Source: Parvularculaceae bacterium
GTDB lineage: Bacteria > Pseudomonadota > Alphaproteobacteria > Caulobacterales > Parvularculaceae
Assembly (NCBI GenBank): GCA_028280115.1
Contig: JANQMJ010000017.1
Span: forward strand, 1-64,000
DNA: 64,000 nucleotides
Direction of reading: 5' to 3'
The first letter of the stretch is position 1, and every line of letters begins with the position of its first letter. Made by a program: the position numbers and the translations under genes. This document shows positions 18,807 to 29,745 of the stretch, piece after piece. The notes beneath the pieces were generated by a model, which was given only the letters and a program-made list of their open reading frames with translations, had not been told where the DNA came from and did not search any database.

Positions 18807-18991
18807 GGGCTTTGTGCGACATAAGAACAGCGCCGGTTGCGGCCTTGCGTATCTAGGCTGCTTCCGGCGTCTTTTTTGCGCCTGCTGCTTCTTGAAAATT
18901 TGAAAAAAATTGTCGCGGCGCTTTGTCCGCGGCGTTAACGGGCAGTGCGGCATAATCGCCCGCGTCCATGGGCGGAGTTTTTGGAGGCCGC

Positions 18992-19708
18992 ATGTTCCCA
19001 TCGATGCGCGTCATTGTCTTCGCGTCCCAAAAGGGCGGGTCGGGAAAGACAACCCTGTCGGGACATATTGCGGTTGAAGCCGAGCGCCAGGGCGCGGGCC
19101 CGGTTGCGTTGATCGACACCGACCCCCAAGGCTCGCTCGCCAAATGGTGGAACGTGCGCAAGGATCCCGCGCCCGCCTTCATCCAGTCCGTGTTTTCGAA
19201 CCTTTTTTACGATCTCGACAACGCCCGCGAAGAAGGCTTCCGGCTTGTGGTGATCGATACGCCGCCCGCCGTCACCCGCGCCATTTCAGAAGTCGTCAGC
19301 TTCGCCGACATCGTCGTCGCGCCGACACGGCCGAGCCCGCACGATCTGCGCGCGGTCGGTCCGACGGTCGACATCGCCGAAGCGCGCGGCAAGCCGCTGG
19401 TCTTTGTCGTCAACGGCGCCACGCAACGCGCGCGCATCACCTCGGAAGCGGCCATCGCCCTGTCCCAGCATGGGACGGTGGCGCCGGTGACCATTCATCA
19501 CCGGGTCGATTTCGCAGCGTCGATGATCGACGGACGCACGGTGATGGAAATCGATCCGTTCTGTCAGTCTTCGCAGGAGATCGGCGGTCTTTGGAAATAT
19601 CTGCACGAGCGGCTGCAGCGCGCAGAAGGCGCCGGACGCGGCAATGACGACGCCATGGCGGCGATGGCCTCGCCCCATAACCGCGTCTTCGGACGCCGGG
19701 CGGTGTGA
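18992..19708 (+). CDS. ParA-family ATPase
   Basis: 238 residues from the ATG at 18992, which follows TTGGAGG; other starts at 18968 and 19004 are possible. The deviant Walker A motif QKGGSGKTT sits within the first 25 residues. LIDTDPQGSLAKWW is the A' motif and VVIDTPPA the Walker B region. No parB, parS or chromosome origin genes are nearby, so this is an orphan ParA that may position a protein cargo or membrane cluster rather than the chromosome. The stop overlaps the start of the next gene (TGATG), a ribbon-helix-helix-like protein that is probably its partner. Confidence 0.9.
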   Translation: MFPSMRVIVFASQKGGSGKTTLSGHIAVEAERQGAGPVALIDTDPQGSLAKWWNVRKDPAPAFIQSVFSNLFYDLDNAREEGFRLVVIDTPPAVTRAISEVVSFADIVVAPTRPSPHDLRAVGPTVDIAEARGKPLVFVVNGATQRARITSEAAIALSQHGTVAPVTIHHRVDFAASMIDGRTVMEIDPFCQSSQEIGGLWKYLHERLQRAEGAGRGNDDAMAAMASPHNRVFGRRAV

Positions 19709-20289
19709 TGACCGGTTACGCGCCGAATCCCATGCCCTCCAGCAACGAACCCGCCTCCCTCCATGCGGGCCTCCTTGCCCGCAAGGGCGAAGCAACGCCC
19801 GCGGTCGACGCGGACGCCCATGCCGGCGTTGACGTCGACATGCACGCCATGCGGCCGGCGCCGCGGGGAATCGCTCAAAATACAATCAAAACGCTCTATG
19901 AGGGCGGTCCGTCCGGCGACGACACGGTTCGCTCGTTTCATCCGCGCCCGGCCAATCTCAACGTCCGTCGCGAGGACCCGCTGCCGTCGCCGGGGTCGAA
20001 CATCAGCGCCATGGCGCAAGCAAGGCTGTCGCGACGGCTCAAACAAGGTCCTGAACACGAAACCGGCATGAAGGCGACGGTGACGTTCCGCATGCCGGCG
20101 AAGGAATTCGTTCGGCTGCGCTTCGCCTCGCGCGATCTCGACATGTTTTGCCAGTCGATCATTCTCGATGCGATTGATGTTTACCTCGACGCCAATGACA
20201 TTGCGCCGGTTTCAGACGAGGCGTGCGCCCGGGAAACGGAGCGCTTATTGGCGCTGGCGAAAAAACGCCGCGCCGAAGGCCGGGAATAG
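19708..20289 (+). CDS. ribbon-helix-helix-like partner of the ParA ATPase
   Basis: 193 residues, translationally coupled to the ParA gene by TGATG. The first ~110 residues are low in order (Pro, Ala, Asp and His rich). The C-terminal part reads KATVTFRMPAKEFVRLRFAS then SIILDAIDVYLDAND, the strand-helix-helix pattern of ribbon-helix-helix folds. Small RHH proteins often serve as ParB-like adaptors of orphan ParA proteins, which I infer here. No named family was recognised. Confidence 0.7.
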   Translation: MTGYAPNPMPSSNEPASLHAGLLARKGEATPAVDADAHAGVDVDMHAMRPAPRGIAQNTIKTLYEGGPSGDDTVRSFHPRPANLNVRREDPLPSPGSNISAMAQARLSRRLKQGPEHETGMKATVTFRMPAKEFVRLRFASRDLDMFCQSIILDAIDVYLDANDIAPVSDEACARETERLLALAKKRRAEGRE

Positions 20290-20292
20290 GCT

Positions 20293-20420
20293 TCATCGCT
20301 GCGCCAGCGCCGCCGGCGCGACGCCGAAACGCTTTTTGAACATTCTGTAAAACGCGGAACGGCCGCTATAGCCGGCCGCCGTCGCGGCGTCGGCGGCGGA
20401 AAAGCGCGCTTTCCCTATTT
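20293..20420 (-). pseudogene. remnant of an AraC-family regulator (C-terminal HTH)
   Basis: On the minus strand about 41 codons read FSAADAATAAGYSGRSAFYR, then MFKKRFGVAPAALAQR and a stop at 20293-20295. This is the second helix-turn-helix of AraC/XylS regulators (GYS-RSAFYR-FK-RFGV-P). Upstream the frame meets an in-frame TAA near 20424, and no other part of the gene is present. It is a truncated leftover between the ParA pair and the hybrid kinase, marking an old deletion. Confidence 0.8.
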
Positions 20421-20471
20421 TTTAACCACAAACGTCTAGCATCACATCGGCAGCCAGGGAGCTGTTAACGA

Positions 20472-23072
20472 ATGCTCAACGTTTTCAACCGTTCGCCGGA
20501 TGCGGCGCAATCCTCCGACGAGCCTGCGCAGTCGGGCGCGAGGCTGATGGCGGCGGCGTTGTTCGCCGGCGCCGGCACGGTTGTGTTCATTTTTTTCTTG
20601 TTCGCGCTTTATCACGACTTTTCCGAGCGCACGCTGCGCAAGAAAGAGCTGAGCCGGTATATGCAGACCGTCGGCGAAGCGACCGCCTGGGGCGCGGACA
20701 ACTGGTTGAGCCACCGTTTGCGGCTGGTCGAAGATGTGGCGGACTCGCTTTCGGAAACCGGCGACAAGGCCGACTATGTCGACGTTCTGAAAAGCCCGCT
20801 CTACGAAAAGACTTTCATCTGGACCTATTACGGCGAGACCGATCGAAGCTATCACATTTGGCCGCATGACGTGATGCCAGCCGATTACGATCCGCGCACG
20901 CGGCCATGGTATCACGCAGCCCTCGCCGCCGGCGAAAGCGCGCTCACGGAGCCTTATTTCGACGTTTCGACCAAGGTTGAGACCATTACGGCGGCGGCGC
21001 CGGTCTATCGCGGCGGCGAACTCCTCGGCGTCGTCGGCGCTGACTTTTCTACGCAGTCTTTAAGCGAAGTTCTCATGCACACCGATCTCGGCGGGCTTGG
21101 CTATGCGTTTCTCGCCACCGGCGAGGGCAAGGTCCTGGCGCATCCGGACCGGGCGATGGTGTCGCGGTCCCTGGAAGAGGTGTTTGCCGGCGAGCACATC
21201 GTGATCGATAGCGCCTTGCAGTATCTCGACGCGCTGGAGCGGCCGCAGATCGTCACGTTTATCCGCTTGCAGTCTCTCGACTCGGTCGAATGGTATCTCG
21301 GCCTCGCGGTCGACCGCGAAGAGGCGTTCGCCAGTCTTTATGAATTCAGGCAGTCGGCGATCGTCGGTACGCTCGTGACCGCGTTGATCATGATCGTCGT
21401 TCTGGGTTTCGTCATCCACCGCATCCTGGTGCGCCCGCTGATCAGGGCGCGGGTCGCGGCGGATGCGGCCAATGTCGCCAAATCGGAATTCCTCGCTTCG
21501 ATGAGTCATGAAATCCGCACGCCCATGAATGGCGTGCTCGGCATGACCGACGTGCTGATCAACACCAATCTCGACGACCGCCAGCGCGAACTGGCCTCGA
21601 TCATCGCATCGTCGGGCAGCGCGCTGATGACCGTGATCAACGACATTCTCGACTTCGCCAAGCTCGAAGCCGGCAAGATGCGCCTTACCCCGCGCCCCTT
21701 CAATCTGCGCCGGCTGGTCTATGAAGTGGCGACGATGATGCAAGCGCGCGCGCTGGAAAAAGACTTCGAGATGATCGTGCGTTATGCGCCCAATCTGCCG
21801 GAAGGCGTCGTGGCTGACGATGCGCGATTGCGTCAGGTGCTCGGCAACTTCGTCGGCAACGCCGTCAAGTTCACCGAATCCGGCTATGTGCTGACCGACG
21901 TGACCGGCGAGCGCGTCGGCGACAAGGTCAAGTTGCTGTTCAGCGTCAAGGATACCGGCATCGGCATCAACGAAAGCCAGATTCCGCGCATGTTCGAAAG
22001 ATTCGAACAGGCCGACGGGTCGCATACCAGACGCTACGGCGGCACCGGGCTGGGCCTGGCGATCTGCAAGAACATCATCGAGCTGATGGACGGGGATATC
22101 GGGGCCGAGAGCGAGCTTGGCGCGGGCTCGCGTTTCTGGTTCTCGCTGACCTTGCCGGCGGACGATACGATCCGCTCGTTGCCCGTTGTGGAACGGTCCG
22201 AGTTCGACGGCGTGCGCATCCTCGCGGTCGACGACAATCCGGTCAACCGCCGCATTCTGGACGAACTCATCAGCGGCTGGGGCCTGCGCTCGACAGTCGT
22301 CGGCGATGCTGGGCGCGCCATGGCGGCGCTAGAAAAGTCGGTTACGGAAAATGACCGCTATCATCTGCTGTTGCTTGATTTTCAAATGCCCGAAAAAGAC
22401 GGCGCGGCGCTGGCTGAGTGCATCCAAAACAATAAGCGTTTCAGCGACATTCCCGTCGTCATCCTTTCGTCCATTGACGACGCATTGATCCGTAGCCGGA
22501 ACAGTACGGCGAAGATTGCAGCCATCCTGTCCAAGCCGGTGCGGCCGTCGCAGCTGATGGATGCGCTCGCCGACGTGCTGGCCGATAAGGCGCCGAGTTC
22601 GCTGCGCCGCGTGGTCGCGCCGTTGACGGAAGACTCCGCGCCGCCGTTGGCATTGGCCGAAGGCGAGCGCATAAAACTGCTCGTCGCCGAAGACAACGCC
22701 GTCAATCAGCTTGTGCTGTCAAAATTCATCGACTCCGGGATCTATGAAGTCCTTCTGGCCGAAAACGGCGAGGAGGCCGTCGCCCTTTATAAGCGACACG
22801 CGCCGGCGCTGGTGCTGATGGATCTTTCCATGCCGGTGATGGACGGTTTGGAGGCGGCGCGGGCGATCCGCGATTTCGAAGCCGCCGAAAAACACCCGCG
22901 CGCGCCGATCGTGGCGACGACAGCGCATGTTCTTCAGGAAGATCGGGCGCGCTGCCACGCGGCAGGCATGGACGACTTCCTGGCCAAGCCGATCAAAAAG
23001 GTCGCGCTCGACGCAATGCTCGCCCGGTGGCTCAGCAAGAAAAACCTGCTGGTCAGCCGGCGCGCTTCCTAA
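20472..23072 (+). CDS. hybrid sensor histidine kinase with Cache domain and two receiver domains
   Basis: 866 residues. A membrane helix (about 25-50) and a second one (about 295-318) flank a periplasmic dCache-like sensor with the [24 protein letters not shown] ligand loop (WP near residue 134, RPWY further on). The HisKA H-box [12 protein letters not shown] has His346. The N, G1 and G2 boxes ([28 protein letters not shown]) are intact. Two receiver domains follow, with phospho-acceptors Asp636 and Asp784. No Hpt domain or response regulator lies next to it. It starts with AGGGAG upstream and ends 216 nt before the antiporter operon, which it might sense for; this is unproven. Confidence 0.92.
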   Translation: MLNVFNRSPDAAQSSDEPAQSGARLMAAALFAGAGTVVFIFFLFALYHDFSERTLRKKELSRYMQTVGEATAWGADNWLSHRLRLVEDVADSLSETGDKADYVDVLKSPLYEKTFIWTYYGETDRSYHIWPHDVMPADYDPRTRPWYHAALAAGESALTEPYFDVSTKVETITAAAPVYRGGELLGVVGADFSTQSLSEVLMHTDLGGLGYAFLATGEGKVLAHPDRAMVSRSLEEVFAGEHIVIDSALQYLDALERPQIVTFIRLQSLDSVEWYLGLAVDREEAFASLYEFRQSAIVGTLVTALIMIVVLGFVIHRILVRPLIRARVAADAANVAKSEFLASMSHEIRTPMNGVLGMTDVLINTNLDDRQRELASIIASSGSALMTVINDILDFAKLEAGKMRLTPRPFNLRRLVYEVATMMQARALEKDFEMIVRYAPNLPEGVVADDARLRQVLGNFVGNAVKFTESGYVLTDVTGERVGDKVKLLFSVKDTGIGINESQIPRMFERFEQADGSHTRRYGGTGLGLAICKNIIELMDGDIGAESELGAGSRFWFSLTLPADDTIRSLPVVERSEFDGVRILAVDDNPVNRRILDELISGWGLRSTVVGDAGRAMAALEKSVTENDRYHLLLLDFQMPEKDGAALAECIQNNKRFSDIPVVILSSIDDALIRSRNSTAKIAAILSKPVRPSQLMDALADVLADKAPSSLRRVVAPLTEDSAPPLALAEGERIKLLVAEDNAVNQLVLSKFIDSGIYEVLLAENGEEAVALYKRHAPALVLMDLSMPVMDGLEAARAIRDFEAAEKHPRAPIVATTAHVLQEDRARCHAAGMDDFLAKPIKKVALDAMLARWLSKKNLLVSRRAS

Positions 23073-23288
23073 GGCCCGCGTCGCCGGTCGCTTTTCTGCG
23101 GCAACCCGTTGATTTCTCCGTAAAATCTGCGACATTCGCAACCGTTCTCGCGCCGCGCGTAGTCTTGGCGTATTGGCGGGCCGGCCCTATGGGCGCGGCC
23201 ACTGCCGCGGCGAAATCATTGCTGGCGGGGCCTTTGCGGGCCCGATGAGAGAGCGGGGCTTTTTCAAGGCTCCGAACGAACAGGGTCG

Positions 23289-23771
23289 ATGGGGCGGTTA
23301 ATCATCCTCGTGCTCGCGCTCGCCGCGATGTGGCTGCTCTTGTCGGGCTATTTCGACAAGGTCTTGCTGCTCGGCTTCGGGGTTGCATCGGTGCTGCTGG
23401 CGTCTTGGCTCGCCTGGCGCGCGCGGGTGCTCGATTCCGACAGCGTGCCGGCGGCCATGTTCCCGCGCGTTCTCGGCTACTGGTTCTGGCTGACGTTCGA
23501 AATCGGCAAGGCCAATATCATGGTCATGCGTCAGGCGCTCGCCGTGGAGCCGAAGCTTTCCCCCAAGCTTTTCACCGTGCCCAATCCGCCGCGCAGCACC
23601 GTCGGCAAAGCGACCTTCGCCAACTCGATCACCCTGACGCCCGGCACGGTGAGCGTCCATGTTCGCGAGAATGAAATCCTGGTGCACGGCCTGACCGACG
23701 AGCTTGCGGACGAAGACGCGCTGAAGGCGATGGGCGAACGCGTCGCGCGGATTGAAGGGCGGCCCGCATGA
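23289..23771 (+). CDS. mrpE: Na+/H+ antiporter subunit E (MrpE/MnhE)
   Basis: 160 residues with two N-terminal membrane helices and the family motif region PRVLGYWFWLTFEIGKAN followed by MVMRQAL, then a cytosolic domain with TFANSITLTPGTVSV. First gene of the Mrp/Mbh-like operon. The stop overlaps the mrpF start by ATGA. It is a structural subunit of the multi-subunit cation/proton antiporter and matches MbhA in archaeal complexes. Confidence 0.93.
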   Translation: MGRLIILVLALAAMWLLLSGYFDKVLLLGFGVASVLLASWLAWRARVLDSDSVPAAMFPRVLGYWFWLTFEIGKANIMVMRQALAVEPKLSPKLFTVPNPPRSTVGKATFANSITLTPGTVSVHVRENEILVHGLTDELADEDALKAMGERVARIEGRPA

Positions 23772-24067
23772 CCATGTTCGTGGCTGCGACCGCCGCCGTC
23801 ATCGCGGCCATGGCGCTGGCGCTGATTCGCGCCATCGCGGGGCCGTCGCTTTACGACCGCGTGCTCGCCGGCAATTCCATCGGCACCAAGACGGTGCTGT
23901 TGATCGGCCTGATGGGCTTTATGATGGGACGGCCGGATTTTCTCGACATCGCGCTGCTTTACGCCCTGATCAATTTCACGGCGACCTTGGCGATCTTGCG
24001 GTTTTTCTCCTACCGCAAGATCGATGACGCGCCCGCGGCGCCGGCAAGAGACGGAGGCGCGCCGTGA
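23768..24067 (+). CDS. mrpF: Na+/H+ antiporter subunit F (MrpF/MnhF)
   Basis: 99 residues, three membrane segments. Motifs RAIAGPSLYDRVLAGNSIGT and FLDIALLYALINFTATLAI are typical of MrpF. It overlaps mrpE and mrpG by 4 nt at each end. Small inner-membrane subunit, equivalent to MbhB. Confidence 0.93.
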   Translation: MTMFVAATAAVIAAMALALIRAIAGPSLYDRVLAGNSIGTKTVLLIGLMGFMMGRPDFLDIALLYALINFTATLAILRFFSYRKIDDAPAAPARDGGAP

Positions 24068-24423
24068 TCGGTTGGGAACTCGCGCTCGACATTGTCTCGT
24101 GGATTGTGTTCGCGACCGGCGGGGTCGCCGTCGTGGTCGGCGCCCTCGGTCTGGTGCGGTTTCCCGATTTCTACACCCGCCTGCATGCGGCCGGCGTTAC
24201 CGACACGGCCGGCGCCGAGCTCATGATCCTCGGGATGCTGCTGCAGGCGTTCAGCCCGGAATACGACAACAGCTGGCAAATCGCCGGCAAGCTCGGCCTC
24301 CTGGCGTTGCTTCAGTTCCTGCTGTCGCCGGTGGCGACCCATGCGATCGCCCATGCGGGCTGGATGGTCGGCTTCAAGCCGCTCGCCGGCGCCGATTTGC
24401 GCTATGAAGGAGACGGCGAATGA
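24064..24423 (+). CDS. mrpG: Na+/H+ antiporter subunit G (MrpG/MnhG)
   Basis: 119 residues beginning at GTG, three membrane segments. The LVRFPDFYTRLHAAGVTDT motif is the clear MrpG/MnhG signature. It overlaps both neighbours by 4 nt. Equivalent to MbhC. Confidence 0.93.
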   Translation: MIGWELALDIVSWIVFATGGVAVVVGALGLVRFPDFYTRLHAAGVTDTAGAELMILGMLLQAFSPEYDNSWQIAGKLGLLALLQFLLSPVATHAIAHAGWMVGFKPLAGADLRYEGDGE

Positions 24424-25013
24424 GCGATTTTGACGTTGAGCTGTCGCCGATCGTTCTGGTCGATCTGTCGCTCCTGACCATGCTGCTGCTGGTCGCCATC
24501 ACGATTGTCCGCCTGCGCCATTTATTCGCCGTGGTGATGCTCTTGGGGGTTTATTCGCTGCTGTCGGCGTCGTTTTTCGTCTCCCTCGACGCGGTCGATG
24601 TCGCCTTCACCGAGGCCGCCGTGGGCGCCGGCGTATCGACGGTGCTGATGCTCGGCGCCATGCTCTTGACCGCGCGGCGGGAAAAACCGGGCAACCCGCG
24701 CCGCGCGCCGGTGGCGATGGCGGCGGTGCTCGCCGCCGGGGCGGCGCTGGTTTACGCCACCATCGACATGCCTGCTTTCGGCGACCGTCAAGCGCCCGCC
24801 AACGCCCATGTGGGCCAGGCCTATGTGGAAAGGACGCCGGACGAAATCGCCGTGCCCAATATCGTCACGGCGGTCCTGGCGAGCTATCGGGGCTTCGACA
24901 CGCTGGGCGAGACCATGGTCATCTTCACCGCCGGCGTGGCGGTGATCCTGCTGCTCGGTGCGGGGTCCTCGCGCGGCGGCCGGCGCGTTTCCGACCGGGA
25001 GGGGCCGCGATGA
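24420..25013 (+). CDS. DUF4040 (MbhD/MbhE-like) antiporter subunit
   Basis: 197 residues. The N-terminal half has three helices with LRHLFAVVMLLGVYSLLSA and DVAFTEAAVGAGVSTVL, the DUF4040/MbhD signature also found in the C-terminal part of large MrpA. The C-terminal half (TPDEIAVPNIVTAVLASYRG, FDTLGETMVIFTAGVAV) matches MbhE. So the two small archaeal subunits are fused here, and the large NuoL-like N-terminal part of MrpA is absent as a separate block. It overlaps its neighbours by 4 nt. Confidence 0.88.
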   Translation: MSDFDVELSPIVLVDLSLLTMLLLVAITIVRLRHLFAVVMLLGVYSLLSASFFVSLDAVDVAFTEAAVGAGVSTVLMLGAMLLTARREKPGNPRRAPVAMAAVLAAGAALVYATIDMPAFGDRQAPANAHVGQAYVERTPDEIAVPNIVTAVLASYRGFDTLGETMVIFTAGVAVILLLGAGSSRGGRRVSDREGPR

Positions 25014-25450
25014 GTCGCATCGTCATCAAAGTCGCCACCAAGATTTTGTTCGCGCCGATCATCCTTTATGCGCTGTACGTTCAGTTTCACGGCGATTACG
25101 GGCCGGGCGGCGGCTTTCAGGCCGGCGTCACCTTCGCCGTCGCCTTTATTCTTCACGCCTTCTGTTACGGCCTTGAAGAGACAAGAAAGGTCCTGCCGCA
25201 GCGCGCGCTGTTCGTCCTCATGATGCTGGGCGTGTTATTCTTCGCGGGCACAGGGGTTGCCACTATGCTGCTCGGCGGCAATCTGCTCGGTTACGACGTC
25301 ATCGTCCCGGAATCGACCCATCACGCCGGTCAGCATTACGGCATCTTGCTGGTGGAATTCGGCGTCGGTCTGACGGTGTCCTCGACCATGCTGACGATCT
25401 TTTACAGCTTTACGGGCCGCGAACCCGACATCGACCAGGAAGACTGGTAG
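25010..25450 (+). CDS. mrpB: Na+/H+ antiporter subunit B (MrpB/MnhB)
   Basis: 146 residues, four membrane segments. Motifs APIILYALYVQFHGDYGPGG then GGFQAGVTFAVAF, and later HYGILLVEFGVGLTVSSTM, are diagnostic for MnhB. It overlaps the DUF4040 gene and is followed after 5 nt by the C subunit. Confidence 0.93.
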   Translation: MSRIVIKVATKILFAPIILYALYVQFHGDYGPGGGFQAGVTFAVAFILHAFCYGLEETRKVLPQRALFVLMMLGVLFFAGTGVATMLLGGNLLGYDVIVPESTHHAGQHYGILLVEFGVGLTVSSTMLTIFYSFTGREPDIDQEDW

Positions 25451-25455
25451 GAGCG

Positions 25456-26262
25456 ATGGACGGCTGGTTCGAATTCGTTCTTGCGCGCTATAATTACTGG
25501 ATCGTCATTGTCCTGATGATGACCGGTCTTTACATCGTCTTCGCCCGCGGCAATCTGGTCAAGAAAGTCGTCGGGCTGACGGTTTTTCAGACCTCGGTGT
25601 TCATCTTCTATATCACCATCGGCAAGGTCGCCGGCGGCACGGCGCCGATCTATATCGGCGGCGAGCTTGATCATGGCGACGGTCATGGAAAGGGCCAAGG
25701 TCACGGGGAAGACGCGGGCCACGGGGAGGGCGCAGGGCGCGGTGAGGGCGAAAGCCTGCATGCGGTCCCCGAAGGCGAGGCGGCCAATGTTCTTTCCGGC
25801 GAGCATGGCGAGGAAACCCTTGCGTCCAAGATCGACAATCTGCCCGCCAACGATCTGAAAGCGGCGCTGGAAAGCCTCGATCCCGCCCCGGGGCCGGCCG
25901 AGACGCCGTCGCTGCACGAACCGCCCGAAGGCGATCTCGGCAAAATCTCCAACGACGCGCTGATCGACACGTCCAAGCCCGAACCGGCGCCGGGGTTCGA
26001 TCTCGCCCGGGAGGTTCATGGGGGCGCCGCCAATGCCCTCGATGCGGCCGCCGCCCATGGCGAGATCATCTACACCAACCCGCTGCCCCATGTGCTCATT
26101 CTCACCGCCATCGTCGTCGGCGTGTCGACCACCGCTGTCGCCCTCGCGCTTGCCGTGCGAATCCGCGAGGCTTACGGCACCATCGAGGAAGACGAGCTCG
26201 AAGCCCTCAATGAGATGGCGGAGTTTGGCCATACGCTCGGTCCGGCGGGAGCGCGCGGATGA
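25456..26262 (+). CDS. mrpC: enlarged Na+/H+ antiporter subunit C (MrpC/NuoK-like) with His-rich insertion
   Basis: 268 residues, more than twice the usual ~115. The first two helices (about 13-32 and 36-58, GNLVKKVVGLTVFQTSVFIF) and the last helix with NPLPHVLILTAIVVGVSTTA are normal MrpC/NuoK elements. Between them lies an insertion of about 130 residues: a His/Gly/Glu-rich stretch (DHGDGHGKGQGHGEDAGHGE) followed by an acidic, Pro/Ala-rich part. By analogy with NuoK the loop after helix 2 faces the periplasm. The insertion keeps the reading frame and normal codon use, so it is not an assembly fault. It may bind metal or buffer protons; that is speculation. Confidence 0.88.
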   Translation: MDGWFEFVLARYNYWIVIVLMMTGLYIVFARGNLVKKVVGLTVFQTSVFIFYITIGKVAGGTAPIYIGGELDHGDGHGKGQGHGEDAGHGEGAGRGEGESLHAVPEGEAANVLSGEHGEETLASKIDNLPANDLKAALESLDPAPGPAETPSLHEPPEGDLGKISNDALIDTSKPEPAPGFDLAREVHGGAANALDAAAAHGEIIYTNPLPHVLILTAIVVGVSTTAVALALAVRIREAYGTIEEDELEALNEMAEFGHTLGPAGARG

Positions 26263-27760
26263 ACCTGATCGCCCAGCTTCCCGCCCTGGCGATCATCACG
26301 CCTCTGATCTGCGCGCCGATCACGATCGTCTTGCCGCGGGGGCGCGCGCCATGGGTATGGGCGACGATCGTCAGCTGGCTGACATTCGCGGTCTGCATCC
26401 TGCTTCTGCGCGAAGTCGCGGCGGGGGGCGAGATTTCCTATCATCTCGGCGACTGGCCGCCGCCCCTGGGCATCGAATATCGCATCGATCTGGCGAATGC
26501 GCTGGTGCTGGTTCTGGTGTCGGGCATCGCCGCGGTGGTTTTCCCCGCCGCCTACCGTTCGGTGAAGCCGGAAATCGATCCGCGCCAGTCGACATTCTTT
26601 TACTGCGCCATGCTGATCTGCCTGACCGGGCTGATCGGCGTGACGATCACCGGCGATGCGTTCAACATCTTCGTCTTCCTCGAAATCTCCTCGCTGTCGA
26701 CCTACGCCCTGGTCGCCATGGGCGCGCGCCGGGACCGACGCGCGCTCACCGCCGCGTTCAACTATCTCGTCATGGGCACCATCGGCGCGACGTTTTTCGT
26801 TATCGGCATCGGGCTTCTCTATCAGGCGACCGGCACGCTCAACCTCGCCGATATGAAACAACTGCTCGCCGGACAGACCAGCCGCGTGGTCGATGCGGGC
26901 TTTGCGTTCATCGTCGTGGGGATCGGGCTCAAGCTCGCCATCTTCCCGCTGCATCTGTGGCTGCCCAACGCCTACACCTACGCGCCCACGGCGGTGAGCG
27001 CGTTCATCGCCGCGACGGCGACCAAGGTCGCGGTCTATGTGCTGATCCGGTTCCTGTTTACGGTATTCGGCTTTGACTTTTCCTTCATGGGCGCGGCGTT
27101 CACCTGGGTCTTCCTGCCGCTTGGCATCGTCGGCATGTTCATTGCCTCGCTGGTCGCGGTCTTTCAGGATGACGTCAAGCGCATGCTCGCTTATTCGTCG
27201 GTGGCGCAGATCGGCTACATGCTGCTGGGTCTTTCCTTCGCCACGGTCGAAGGCCTTGCCGCCGCGCTGGTTCATGTCTTCAACCATGCGCTGATGAAGG
27301 GCGCGCTCTTCATGGCGGTCGCCTGCGTCGTCCTGCGCGCCGGGTCCCATTCGATCCAGGCCTTCGCCGGTCTTTCCCAGCGCATGCCGATCACGACCTG
27401 GGCGTTTGTGTTAAGCGGGCTTTCGCTCATCGGCGTGCCGCTGACCGTCGGCTTCATTTCGAAATGGTATCTCTTGGAGGCCGCTTTCGCCGCCGGGCAC
27501 GGCTATGCGAGCTTTCTGATTGTCGCCAGTTCCCTCATCGCAGTGGTTTATGTGGGCCGCGTCGCCGAACTCATGTTGTTGCGCCCGCCGGCGCAGGAGG
27601 GTCCCTATGTCCTGCCGAAACGGGACGCGCCGCTTTCCATGCTGATTCCCATGTGGGTCCTGGTGGCCGCGAATATCTATTTCGGCATCCGAGCCGACTT
27701 CACCGGCGATATCGCCCGGCGCGCGGCCGAGGCGTTGATGCTGGCGGCGGGAGGCGCGCC

Positions 27761-27764
<4 letters not shown>
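26259..27764 (+). CDS. mrpD: Na+/H+ antiporter subunit D (MrpD/NuoN-like), copy 1
   Basis: 501 residues, about 14 membrane helices, proton-translocating NuoL/M/N family. Seen motifs include VFLEISSLSTYALVAMG with the helix-5 Glu, KLAIFPLHLWLPNAYTYAPT with the helix-7 Lys, and DDVKRMLAYSSVAQIGYMLL. It overlaps mrpC at the start and the next D-type gene at the end (GTGA). First of three D-type subunits. Confidence 0.93.
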
Positions 27765-29307
<1,543 letters not shown>

Positions 29308-29311
<4 letters not shown>

Positions 29312-29745
29312 CCGTTGAAGACAAAGACGCGGCGCCGTCGCGCGACGGCGGCGATCCCGCAGCGCCCGATCACGCGCCGGCGGACGATGGCAAGAAATAC
29401 TGGCTCGACGATCCGAAAAACGTCGACAAGATCTGGTACGGCCTGATCGGCATTTGCGTACTCTTGTTTTTTGCGGACTTTCTTTACGAAAAGCACCCCT
29501 ATTTCGCCCCCGAAGAACTGCCGAATTTCTACGGCTTTTACGGTTTTGTCGGCTGTGTCTTTCTCGTCCTGGCTGCCGCGCAATTGCGCAAAATCCTGAT
29601 GCGCCCGGAAAACTATTACGAAAAGAAAGACGCCGTCTTCGAGAAAAAGAATTTCGGAAATACGGGCGGCGATGCCGATGCGCCGGATACGCCGATTACC
29701 GGCCACATCCATTATGAGGCCGCGAAAAAGGGAGAAGGCCATTGA
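29308..29745 (+). CDS. small membrane protein within the antiporter operon
   Basis: 145 residues with a charged, Asp/Pro-rich N-terminus, two membrane helices (about 45-60 and 73-90) and a charged C-terminal tail ending in GHIHYEAAKKGEGH. It overlaps both flanking D-type genes (ATGA at the start, TGATG at the end), so it is fully embedded in the operon. I recognise no named family. It could be an accessory subunit specific to this complex type. Confidence 0.8.
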
